Source: Tieghemiomyces parasiticus
Lineage: Eukaryota; Kickxellomycota; Dimargaritomycetes; Dimargaritales; Dimargaritaceae
Length of the DNA: 22,938 bases
Direction: 5' to 3'
Assembly: GCA_027575765.1 (NCBI GenBank)
Contig: JANBPT010000788.1
Coordinates: 1-22,938 of the forward strand
The translations under genes and the position numbers were made by a program. The notes below the pieces were generated by a model. That model was given only the letters and a program-made list of their open reading frames with translations. It had not been told where the DNA came from and ran no database searches. The first letter of the stretch is position 1, and the number at the start of each line of letters is the position of its first letter. Positions 11,101 to 18,558 of the stretch are shown here, in pieces.

Positions 11101-11752
11101 AAGTCAGGTCCAGACGGTCGAGCGACGGGATTGAAGGGCTCTCGGGTACGGAGGATGAAATGGAGACGGCAAAGGAAGAGCGGCGGCCCGCGGCAGAGGC
11201 AACACTGCTGGGCCGTCCTGTCAACCGCAGGGCCAACCCGGTGGGACCGTCATCCACCACGTCGCCTTCTTCGCCACTGGACGAAGACTCGGCCAAGATA
11301 TGATCGAGTGACAAGTCAGCGTCGAGAAACCGCCGGTATACCGCAAGCTCCTCAGCGATACGATCGGCCAAGAGTCGGGCGGTCCGATACGTCGGAGGCT
11401 TGGGCGTATGTAGTGGTAAGGATACCTCGGAGAGCACGCTACCGGCATCGGAGGCCGCTGCAGACCGGGACTCGCTGGGTACCGATGCCGGTATCGCCTG
11501 TGTGGTTCGCAAGTGCACGGCCAATTCGTCCAGGAGACCTTGGAGGACCAGGCAGGCCTGGGTCAGACGTACTGACGGGGCTGTGGGGAGGTCTGCTTCG
11601 GGAATGACGACCTGGCGGTGTTCAGCCGCAATGGCGGCAACGGGCCGCAGCCCATACGTGATGCCTGCTGCGCCCTGCCCCCGTGGTTCCCAGGGTAAGG
11701 GTGCGGCTAGACCCTCGGCGAACTCGGGTGGCGTGGTTGCCGGGGAGGCCAT
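5147..11752 (-). CDS. VPS8: CORVET tethering complex subunit Vps8 homologue
   Basis: Vps8 is the CORVET-specific subunit that tethers Rab5-positive early endosomes. A single uninterrupted 2201-codon frame begins at an ATG in a good context (CACCATGG). After a Ser/Ala-rich N-terminus, a WD-type beta-propeller covers about residues 280-630, seen in GFGHPTALAAAHVLLVGTTF, HHGAVTALQISPDRQYVLAG and GHLAQWDLETGARRF. An alpha-solenoid follows, opening with SERLVRLLDDGRYIDAIRA near residue 635 and including a WIWQRQGHFSRALNRL repeat near 1700. The C-terminus is a RING-type zinc site: C1942 and C1945, then C2182, H2184, H2187, C2190, C2198 and C2201, with the stop right after the last Cys. Two features are odd: it is much longer than yeast or human Vps8 (roughly 1,270 and 1,430 residues from memory), and 236 residues separate the two RING halves. 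No intron was found. Confidence 0.88.
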   Translation of the reverse strand: MASPATTPPEFAEGLAAPLPWEPRGQGAAGITYGLRPVAAIAAEHRQVVIPEADLPTAPSVRLTQACLVLQGLLDELAVHLRTTQAIPASVPSESRSAAASDAGSVLSEVSLPLHTPKPPTYRTARLLADRIAEELAVYRRFLDADLSLDHILAESSSSGEEGDVVDDGPTGLALRLTGRPSSVASAAGRRSSFAVSISSSVPESPSIPSLDRLDLTSTVTPGARLNQSTATINDNDSDGSWAITAQPTGDLAAQMNQGFDRVNGAPLEDSASTDPRYADHWYILRDAARLPSAYRATYGVYGGFGHPTALAAAHVLLVGTTFGLILVYAPGPEPALRRVLAGDDLEREAGHHGAVTALQISPDRQYVLAGFADGHLAQWDLETGARRFVIWPPGPAPVTHLAFVGVGHAHFVVGDAAGRLELGTLTRGLWGPVVDTRPTQLPWEGPHTAMAALPYGPNPHATDKLGLVAVLDATALTVMQIKSRERIVARVPIPSAAALMGQETASGGCLAWFPAITPDADPQLAYAVGTRLTVLALRLRPRRGDAPRGLVCEAVLVTDLPSTIHILHWFDARVLLAWTTPGTLNAVHAPYGHYGRTVVARFPAWHPPLAGLCCHKGRLYGLDGDAVRTVALLTWSERLVRLLDDGRYIDAIRAATRLLTTVPDPAAASSSQPLAVTSADGEPRLLPELELTIGLPAGAAEARAVLRERLHGLIQASLNFAFRAHTPADHDLLGLARASIDACLATGHVADLAYLFDDVYRVYRTGHQALVFVEALEPYILVDRIQPRSTVPPELVHDLLDTYPPRGWLPRIAPYLLHLDPAASFDIHRVLQVCRAERFDDVMAYTWTRAVYDFVRPLNEMLARLATLWHQSGGVRDDAGSTSPAAEFQVSASTSPSPTSSFHHNPLSPHLGVARVAEEARALHTRILRYVYETLAGRAYPHANPWPEPVATRARQDILTYLCLPVIPRDNDASDRGDERFSLDPTHWPLSRALLDPDLPALALLVAVDPTATVLFFGDLLALASLANITLAPPSTGISTLRKADGRLPARQAVVDALLHLTNYALEASGFLSWDPPAATLFASPRTAFKYYTTNHADVPLDLTSWCHLLNVVELLYATVARHYAQLYPLVYLTDARIEFIIWFLLAPPLAALYHQQTTGGQALAEDSVLYSLANLPASPAVGNGHSARPTDDDGPRDGGTTAARELGLQALVGMRLPLRVDNFLAGCERAGFYRVVELLNRALGRLDGVAHSYLDDPDPVRRREVFSCLHEFLRLDDYRADLDAEITVDADGVMFGIWCRPSDADDPTGTSPSTLDSAPGEGRTHTPNQGTSPCPAWASAILPDPASPDAFAGRSSFSSSSMASVPAPSLHDDPVASAHWRAQFRSLRWFALTHLADLTSLDSRQAMELLQRFWSVLPEADCLQRPALCDPDLPAGAPEAYRAAGCLITSVRQSLRGWANALGFPHLLALHWLEDHPRARYLYLRTLLEGGPDEEDREGTEGGVMPSDGAGWYHRFITLPILAQAPQRPPTRHRAIFTAHPHDVEPADKVGLGVDTPSGPEIPLLFPTGDPLVFPATAWQTWYALTAGFTDAEATRTVVRQWVERVANGVPVWSVPAALVEAYAAALCEFDRSATFPFLDGHYAVLKITRRCYESADERDDEPEGAPSSADTQPGGALAVGNIDLEAVLQVCESAGVDDAVLWIWQRQGHFSRALNRLCALGREVYADLLAVLMTASSEDNSETEALVRLDGVIRAAVRVCTEASQRDAEDRAAQPRKVNASTNAERQQLPPLPATTRSALEDLWYTLLQLLIGTSQRLLSTPESVAHDRALAATGDHLQRALAALLHAAPSVSLARLLRRLLRPEGAEAGDRRPPATAMVVAATYGQFRDVLGTILDTYRCEEQLLALAGDLLHQDLFVWVIQYVRQRQRGWAAESSRCACCSRALFANSNRSGFMAADQMTKALETFFERHTRPWLDPRVLSRISHSSHTASNATIGSTATVQADGAGGLPASDGIRARLMRDAALRPTLGVLGLDQKPGPDAVRLLDRIMTQYRKRNSAPARTASSVFPHLLDHPSTIRAEGSKEKAGVAAAAVEATQPQFTFPTLETSDALLVNHIASPRPGGSRSAAEVTGGLWASKHEVDGPMQERTDQTSKADSSAAPTSAEPVDTAVAVFRCGHAYHMNCLPTTAARCTQC

Positions 11753-12780
11753 GGTGTAGAGGCGTGAGGCAACGTTACGGGATGGGAAGGGTGAAGCGTA
11801 TGCAAATGAGAAAGCGATAAGTGTCCGTTGGGCGGAAGGGTGATGTAGACTGTCGCACCTTGAGACCGGAGTAGGGTCGAGTTAAATGCAGCGAGCAGGA
11901 GCGACGAAGTTTGACAGCTAAGTCAAATGCAGGCCGGCCCCCCCAGGGAATTGTCGGGGTACAAGGTCAGGACGCCCAGTGGGACTGGATGCGGATGTGT
12001 GACACTTGTTCGGGCTACGCATGGGTAATGTGACGCCCTTCGGCCAGGCGATTGCAGAGCCCCTCGACGCCCAGCTGTCAGGTCTCTTCGTATTCAGCTG
12101 CCAAGGCCCATTCTTCCAGAAAATCACTCAAATCTGCTTACTTTCCCCGGACGTGGACGTATGGAGGATAAGTGAGTACCTTGGACTCAGCTGGCTGTCT
12201 TTGCCGGGGCTCCTATCGGCACAGGGACTTGCCATTTACCATCTCAGCTTACGTGTCGCTTTTTGCATAATAGAATGGCTGGCCCTAGATTGCAAGCTTG
12301 ACATAAGGAAATTTGGGGTTGACAATACGTCCAACTGGGTACCGTGATCTACTGGCCCATCCATCCTTTTTAATAACACAAGATGTAGTCTTCGCCACGG
12401 TAACTAGTGTCATGCTCCGACCCACTCGGACTTGCGATGGCTACCATTATGATGCACCCCTATGTTAATAAAGACATTTGTTTATGTATCCAAGATAAAC
12501 ACCAGGTGTTTGCATTCAAGCTGTGGAGAGGGGGAAGGTAATAAGGGCAAAATTGGCATAAGAGGGCTGGTCAGTCCCAGAACAGACGACAGTGATTTAC
12601 AAAAGAAGGTATAGAAAAATGTTCACCGGAGGATGGTGTAGTAGGAAGGCTATGGTAAGAGAAGAGATAACGGGCAATGTAAAGATGAGGCCGATAGGAA
12701 ACCTGCGAAGGTCAGGCCTAACGGGTTGGAAATCCAACGTCCGTAACTCCCAGGGTTGCATGCAGGGCAAGGACCGAAGG
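11753..12780. other. Intergenic gap: Vps8 promoter and SREBP 3' flank
   Basis: About 1 kb without a recognised gene. The part next to the Vps8 start (11753-11900) is purine-rich on the plus strand, hence pyrimidine-rich in the sense of Vps8. A 113-codon plus-strand open frame (12006-12347) matches no family I know and has no gene-like context. A short inverted repeat (GTTGGA / TCCAAC, about 12725-12738) lies some 45 bases past the SREBP stop and could form a small hairpin in the 3' end of that transcript. No AATAAA was seen on the minus strand. Confidence 0.5.
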
Positions 12781-15700
12781 TCATAGCCCGACGACGGGTG
12801 AAGAAGCGGACAGGACGGTACGTGCCATTTGTTCGTACAGGTCCAGATATGATGCCGACACAGCAGGCGGACACACCCCGGCGGCCAGCGGACGGAGGTA
12901 GGCCAAATGGTGGAGCAGGGCGGCGACAGGCGCACTGTGGGCTGCGAGAAGGGCGGGCGCTGAGGATACCGCTGCGCTGGTTACAGGGGGCAACGATCCC
13001 GTGGCGGCCCCCGTCAGATCTTCCCGACTCGGGGCGACAGCGGCGGAGGGAACCAGGGCGGACGAATTGGCGTGCCAGCAACGATACTGCGCGTCCATCA
13101 CCAAATTACCCACCAGGAACTCTAAGCGCCGCTCAATGTCGCTCGTGTACTGGTACAGCACACGGATGGCCCGGCTGTCGCCGGGACGGCGTTCAGTGAC
13201 GGCACTGCCGCCTAACGGCAGGCTGGAAGCAGCAGGGGCGAAGAAAGTGCTGCTTGTGGACGCGGACGCAGCGGCGGATGAGGCTGCATTGGCGGCCGCA
13301 GGAACGGACGACTCGGTACTAGCCGCCGGGCTGAGAGAGACCAGGAGCATGGACAGACTGGTACCGCGGCGCTGCTCGCGCAAGACTTTCTCGAGGCTGG
13401 CGTCGACATCAACGGGGGAAAGGTCGGCGGACCCGCCCGCAGCGGTGCCGAGTACACGTAGTTCCAGGGCGCGACGGTGGGCGAGTCGGGCGGGCAGCGC
13501 AGCGCAGATCTGGCGGGCACGGTCGAATTCGCCGCGGGCGGCCAAGACGGCAGGTAGCAGAGACAGGTAAGTGATCTCCTGGCACAGTCGCACGTAGCGG
13601 CGCTCTAATTGGGAGAGCCCTGTGGCTCCCGACCGGTGGCGCTGGTGGATGGCGCGGGCTAGGTCGAGCGTCCGGGCCAAGAAACCTTCGCATTCGGCAG
13701 CCCGCCCGGCCTTGTGGGCCACCACTGCCAGGGCCACGTTGAGGTACCACTGCAGGAGGAGGGCGGTGTCGTCCGCCCCGTCGGGTCCGCCGGTGCGGAC
13801 GTGGCCAAGGAGGTCAGTGAGCACGGTGGTGGTAATAGTCGAATCTCCCTGGTCGTCAGCGCGCAGGTAGTAGTCCAACTGGGCGCGGGTGCGATTTAGG
13901 GCGAACAAGGTTGCGCAGGTGCGCAGCGGGTCGGTAGGGTCGGCGAAAATCAGGCGAAGGCGGGGCCATTCGACAGTGTGTCCGCTGCTCCGTGTGAACG
14001 GCTTCCAATCTCCGTCAACGAAGAATGTGCGGGCCTCGGGTGCAGTGAGGAACCAGTCCCAGGCCGGGACGGTCACAACAGGCGTCGCCCGGCGGCTGGC
14101 CAGAGCCCAGCCCCAAACTCGACGCACCGCTAGGTTACGCAGGTAGCGAATGGCCACTGACTTGTGCACATGCATGGCCGCCACCAGCCAGGCCTGAGCC
14201 GGATCGAACCCCGGGGCGGTTGCGCCCAGCCCGACAGCCCGCAGCCACGTGTACAGCTTCATCACACTGGGTAGGGCCACGTCCTCGTGGAAGAGCTGCA
14301 ACTCACTAAGGCGCAACCAGCCCCGAGAAAGGTCCAATGCGTGGGCTTCGGGCAGGCAGGCCCGCGGGGCGATCAGCCGGGTCAGTTCCCCGGCCAAGCG
14401 CAGGGCCATGGTGTGGTAGGACCGCGGGAGAGGCGTACCGCTCAGTTCGCTCACGCCGTGCAGCTGTTGGGCGTAGGCTACGCCAATTATTGTCTTGGCT
14501 GGGCGGATGCGGGAGCGGCGAGAGGTGCCTTCGGTGGACCCAGCGACGGTGGTCGTGCCCGACGGGTGTACGTCGGTGGTGGTCGTTGTGGTCGAGGCGG
14601 TGGTGGTGCTGCCGTACCGGACACGCCAGGTGCGGGCTGCTTTGGCTCGACGGTCCCTGCCAAACCAGTCGTCGTAGAAGAGTAGGCCGGCAAGGCAGGT
14701 CACGAAAAGGATCACCCGCAGCCAGCGGAACAGGTCGCCCAGGTGGACGGCGTGGCCTGCATAGTGGCTTAGCTGACCGACAAACGGCAAAGCACTCAGC
14801 GTACGGTGCTCGTGGGTGTCACCATGGCCATGCGGCGCTGCCAAGAAAAAACTGGCACAGAGGAGTCCGCCGAGGAGGGCACGGCCGGGGAAGCCCGTCG
14901 GACGAGTAGGGCCCGGTGGCCCGCGGGCGTCGACGGCGTGGGCAGGGGCCATATCGGTACCGGACCCGCCGTCCGAATCGCTGCTGCTGCTTGTGCTTAA
15001 CGCGGACGATGGGACTGGCTCGGTTAGGGTGTGGGCGGGAGGCGAGCCGGACGCAGTCGAGTGCGGCGGGGTGAGGGCCTGTTCCTCGCCGTACTCGTCG
15101 GCCAGGGCCAACGAGGTTTGCAGTTGCAGAATGTAGGCGTCCGCGTGGGCCTGGCTGGACTGCTGGATCTGGAGGAGGCGGGAGTCGGCGTCAGGGACGT
15201 GGGTAGTCGCCAGGACGTGCAGGGCCTCCACCTGGCGGCGTAGGCGGTCGTTGGCGCGACGCAAGTGCCACACGTATTCGGTGGCCTTTCGTAGGACCGT
15301 GGCTTTGTTGAGTTTGGCGGCAGGCGCAATTCCGTCCACCTCCTTAGGTAGGTTCTTGGTGTTCTTGAGGGTTTTGCTCTCGCGCAGCGGGGGCTCCTGC
15401 GCTGTGGCGGCAGTGGCCTGGTTCTCCTCGTCCTTAATCTGCTGCACGTGTACCAGGGCTGGGATGGAATCCTTTAACTCGCGGATACGGTCGTTGATGT
15501 TATTGCGGTAGCGGCGCTCGATGGCGTTGTGCGCGATCCGGCGCTGGTTGCGCACCGGTGGAGCCCCCGGTGGGCCGTCCACCAGCGTATTAGGGTCAAC
15601 AGGAAGGGTGGCCGCAGCCAGGGGCCGGAGTGTGTTGACAGGCGCGGGGGCAGGAGAGCTGGTCTGCAGGCCCCAGGCCGGAGCCAGCTCTTTACGTGGG

Positions 15701-16578
15701 CCCACCGAGGCGGACGGCCCCACCGGCGGCGGTGATGACAATGCGGATTCCCCTTGGGGCGGGGAGAGCGGCGGGGACGGCGGGGCGGTACGCTTACGGG
15801 TACGTTTACTTGGGGCGCGGACAGGGGTTTTCTTCTGCTTCTTGGCCCCGGCGTCAGCAGCCGGTCCTTGGGCGGGGTTAGCGTCGGCGGGCGGGCGCTT
15901 GTCCCCGGTCAGCGGCAACGCCGTCTTCCGCGGCTCCGAATGCGCTGGGGAGGCCACCGTGGCAGTAGTGGTGGACGTGGATGGTGACGAAGTGGAAGGA
16001 CCGGTGGACATTGACAGCAGGTCATCCAGCAAGGCTGTGGAGGTCAAATCACCGGGGACCACGGTCCCAGTGGGGGACATGGAACCCTCTGCCGTGCCCG
16101 CATAGGACATTGTGGCCAGCGTCCCAGCTGGAGAGGAGAACGAGTGGTGAGGAGCAGGATAACCAGCCAAGGCGGCGCCGTGGCCGCCGAAGAGACCGAA
16201 GGTGTCGGCGTGCGGAGACAGAAGGAGGTCCTGCATCGAAGCGTGAAAGCCCGGCGTGGTCGGGGTCAGGGCGAAGTTGAAGTCGTGGCTGCTGGGCAGG
16301 GCCGGCAGGGGGGTCAGGGGCAACGTGGGGTGATGGTGGTTGCCACCGAAGCCGGTGCCAAGAGCCAAGTGTTGCTGCTGCTGCTGCTGCTGTGCCTGGC
16401 AGAGGGCGTCCACGATGTGGCTGTAGGTGCTGAGGTCGGTGCCGTCCAGGAACGACGTGGGTAGGCCGTAGTTGGGGTTGAACAGGAACGGGTTGGCGTC
16501 GGCCGGCGACATGGCGGCGGGGACCTCGCGGCTACCAGCCTGGGCTTCGTCGGGAGGACCGGTGCCAGGCGAATCCAT
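12781..16578 (-). CDS. SREBP/Sre1-family membrane-bound bHLH transcription factor
   Basis: Factors of this family sit in the ER membrane and release an N-terminal bHLH domain to switch on sterol and, in many fungi, low-oxygen genes. One exon encodes 1265 residues. The frame is open for 26 codons upstream but without an ATG, so 16578 is chosen (context CCGATGG). In order: an acidic, Ser/Thr- and Gln-rich N-terminus with a Gln run (about 62-69); a basic patch before the bHLH; basic region with H350, E354, the SREBP-specific Tyr at Y357 and R358; helix 1 to about 375; a long loop; helix 2 from KLNKATVLRKATEY (422-435) into a leucine zipper. Two hydrophobic segments follow (about 567-581 and 616-635) with a 34-residue His-rich loop between them, then a long C-terminal regulatory region (about 650-1265). 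The Tyr and the two membrane segments make the family call strong. Confidence 0.93.
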   Translation of the reverse strand: MDSPGTGPPDEAQAGSREVPAAMSPADANPFLFNPNYGLPTSFLDGTDLSTYSHIVDALCQAQQQQQQQHLALGTGFGGNHHHPTLPLTPLPALPSSHDFNFALTPTTPGFHASMQDLLLSPHADTFGLFGGHGAALAGYPAPHHSFSSPAGTLATMSYAGTAEGSMSPTGTVVPGDLTSTALLDDLLSMSTGPSTSSPSTSTTTATVASPAHSEPRKTALPLTGDKRPPADANPAQGPAADAGAKKQKKTPVRAPSKRTRKRTAPPSPPLSPPQGESALSSPPPVGPSASVGPRKELAPAWGLQTSSPAPAPVNTLRPLAAATLPVDPNTLVDGPPGAPPVRNQRRIAHNAIERRYRNNINDRIRELKDSIPALVHVQQIKDEENQATAATAQEPPLRESKTLKNTKNLPKEVDGIAPAAKLNKATVLRKATEYVWHLRRANDRLRRQVEALHVLATTHVPDADSRLLQIQQSSQAHADAYILQLQTSLALADEYGEEQALTPPHSTASGSPPAHTLTEPVPSSALSTSSSSDSDGGSGTDMAPAHAVDARGPPGPTRPTGFPGRALLGGLLCASFFLAAPHGHGDTHEHRTLSALPFVGQLSHYAGHAVHLGDLFRWLRVILFVTCLAGLLFYDDWFGRDRRAKAARTWRVRYGSTTTASTTTTTTDVHPSGTTTVAGSTEGTSRRSRIRPAKTIIGVAYAQQLHGVSELSGTPLPRSYHTMALRLAGELTRLIAPRACLPEAHALDLSRGWLRLSELQLFHEDVALPSVMKLYTWLRAVGLGATAPGFDPAQAWLVAAMHVHKSVAIRYLRNLAVRRVWGWALASRRATPVVTVPAWDWFLTAPEARTFFVDGDWKPFTRSSGHTVEWPRLRLIFADPTDPLRTCATLFALNRTRAQLDYYLRADDQGDSTITTTVLTDLLGHVRTGGPDGADDTALLLQWYLNVALAVVAHKAGRAAECEGFLARTLDLARAIHQRHRSGATGLSQLERRYVRLCQEITYLSLLPAVLAARGEFDRARQICAALPARLAHRRALELRVLGTAAGGSADLSPVDVDASLEKVLREQRRGTSLSMLLVSLSPAASTESSVPAAANAASSAAASASTSSTFFAPAASSLPLGGSAVTERRPGDSRAIRVLYQYTSDIERRLEFLVGNLVMDAQYRCWHANSSALVPSAAVAPSREDLTGAATGSLPPVTSAAVSSAPALLAAHSAPVAALLHHLAYLRPLAAGVCPPAVSASYLDLYEQMARTVLSASSPVVGL
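16325..16334 (-). promoter_or_regulatory. SRE-1-like decamer inside the SREBP coding region
   Basis: The minus strand reads ATCACCCCAC, identical to the classical mammalian SRE-1 bound by SREBPs, about 245 bases after the start codon within His-His-Pro-Thr codons. An exact decamer on either strand of a window this size is expected by chance a few times in a hundred, so a role in autoregulation is possible but unproven. Confidence 0.2.
16372..16393. repeat. CTG/CAG run encoding polyglutamine in the SREBP N-terminus
   Basis: About seven CTG units on the plus strand (CAG on the coding strand) encode a Gln run near residues 62-69 in the presumed activation region. The uninterrupted repeat makes length variation between strains likely. 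Confidence 0.8.
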
Positions 16579-18558
16579 CGGCGCTAAAGTGACGGTGCTG
16601 AGTGTGGGGGGTATAGAAAGGTTGAACCGAGGCGCAGTATGCCTTGGTAGGGGCAATAAAGAGTTCGTGAGGCCAAAGTAAGGTCGGAGTGAAGTAAGCT
16701 AGTCAGGGGAGTCAAGAAGGTGGCGGGGGGGTTAGATTCAACAGGCCAGAGAGCAGTAACGTGGCTGACAGGGCGAGGCGGGAAACGGAGTAAACTTGGC
16801 GGTGAGGAAAATATCGTGTTGGCGATGGCGTGATGGGCAGGGGCGGACCGGAAGAGCTTTGCAGTGAGCCGGGGACGGGATATGTAAAAAAACGATTCGG
16901 AAGCAATTGTTGGGGAGAAAGGTCTAAGCTTGGCAAGGTGGATTCTAGCCGTCCTAGGGTGCTTGGACAATTGAGTGTGTTGAGAGATGGGAGGGGCAGG
17001 CGGTGGGCTACTTGCGACAGCGGCTGGCTATGAGGGCCAGTCGACTCACACCCAGTCGTGGTCCTGGACAACATATATGCCCTTGAAACGTTTCGCCCCC
17101 TCCCTGCTTCGAGGCGGCCCTAGTAGGGGTTGCGTGGGAGCCGGGTGAGTCCTCTTCCCGTTCACTGCCTGGGCACGGTGGGATGCACAACCCCACGGTG
17201 GCGCCGGGCCTAACTGTCTGCAGTTGGGACTTCCCCGCCGGCAGAATAGTCGGAAAATCCGGGGCAGAAAAAATGGCATGATGGTGATGGTAACAGGAAC
17301 GGCGCCAAGGCGGCAGCGCTGATAAGCGGGGCTGTATTAGCTGCGGCCTCTGGCCACACGGTAGTCTGCCATGCTAGTGGTGGACGGGGCGTGGTGGTGC
17401 ACTCAGCAATTACCGAGCAGCTCTCGGCATGACGTGGCGTAGCCAAGGTGCTCCCAAACCAGTAGGCCTACACGCTCCGACGTGGCCTACGTTGTCGTGT
17501 ACAATCAAGACACAGCTAACCGGCCTAAGCGGGTGTCTGGTGCGTATGTTACCGGTACCCGAAGCCCAGGTCTAATCATTTAGCGCTGGTTATCTGAACT
17601 CCATCACCTCTAGGCCCCATCTCGTGGGGGCAGAGGGCGTATGAAATCAGTGTGAAAAGGGGGGCAGGGCGGTGGCAGAGGTGGCCTACGGTACAACCAA
17701 GGAGAAAAGCACATTAAACTACTAAGATTGGGAACTTGTGATTGGGTATCAGAATATCATCCCACTTTACTTTCTAGTCGATGGCCGATGGTGGGTAAAA
17801 AGACGGCAAGGGAGACCGCCATTGCTGTGGAAATAATCCCATAGCGGTAAGGGGGAGGAGTGGAAGTCACGCGGGTTCCACAAGGTTAACGCGGCTTGGT
17901 TTGCGCAGTGTTTAGTACACTGAAAGGGTTTAACGAAAAGGCAATACCTATGGTCCAGTATTAGGGTGAGTTAACGTGTAATCGTGCATATGTCAAGGCA
18001 GTGAACAGCTGACACTGACATGAGTGTAAATCACCAATTGTACCGTAGATAGGTAATCCGTTGAAAATGCATCCAAGCGATTGAACTATTGGGCCTGCCG
18101 TTTAAATTCGCCAACGCTACCCCTATACCACCGTATTCACATAGCTCAACGCGCTCGCTGGGTTTAGCTGGGTTGTCTATCCCCCAAGACCTAACCCGGC
18201 CGCCAAGGCGCAATATGCCCATCCTACAGCTCGGATAGTTTAATGGTACATTAGGGCGTGTTAACCCGATACTCCTTTTTTGTTTGCATTGGTCAGTCAG
18301 AAGCACATCTAAAAAGCGTGTACTAAATTCTCTACAGCACCATCATCTATGATAGTCGTAGGGCAATGACACATATATATTATCCTGGATTGTGTTCTGA
18401 GGACTACTAATAAGCCACATGTGGTCGCTGTTCAGGCAAGGTACCTGTGGGTTATGAGAAATTGGTGGCTAGGGACCGACGGGTTCCTTGGGAAAGATGG
18501 GCGTGGCATTTCTATAGGTGATTCCATATGTTTTGAGGCATTCAAAATTAAATGATGT
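16579..18558. other. Gene-poor stretch: SREBP promoter side and AT-richer spacer
   Basis: No conserved protein was recognised in about 2 kb. From 16579 to about 17030 the plus strand is purine-rich, so the SREBP sense strand is pyrimidine-rich, consistent with its leader and promoter. Candidate splice signals on the minus strand (a CTGACTAG acceptor-like site near 16697-16704 and a GTGAGT donor-like site near 17041-17048) could define a 5' leader intron of SREBP, but no coding support was found. From about 17650 rightwards the sequence becomes AT-richer with short fortuitous frames and leads into the transposon relic. Confidence 0.45.

Noticed and set aside
12006..12347. 113-codon plus-strand open frame between Vps8 and SREBP
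   Set aside because: It resembles no family, has no splice or leader context, and lies in the presumed Vps8 promoter.
14198..14218. GGGGTTCGATCC-like B box on the minus strand
   Set aside because: It lies inside conserved SREBP coding sequence and no tRNA cloverleaf surrounds it.
16579..16656. Extension of the SREBP protein by 26 residues to 16656
   Set aside because: That start would be TTG; the first in-frame ATG is at 16578 and a stop lies a little further upstream.
17051..17279. Minus-strand frame ending in QDHDWV, similar to the allantoicase DHDW and sharing a 12-base string with the window start
   Set aside because: No other allantoicase motif is nearby and a shared 12-mer is expected by chance in a window this size.
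18135..18210. tRNA-like A box (TAGCTCAACG) on the plus strand
   Set aside because: No proper B box follows and the D and T arms do not fold.
18500..18558. Terminal inverted repeat of the mariner element (GATT...TTTTG.GGC against the right flank)
   Set aside because: Only scattered matches are found between the flanks, too few to call a repeat.
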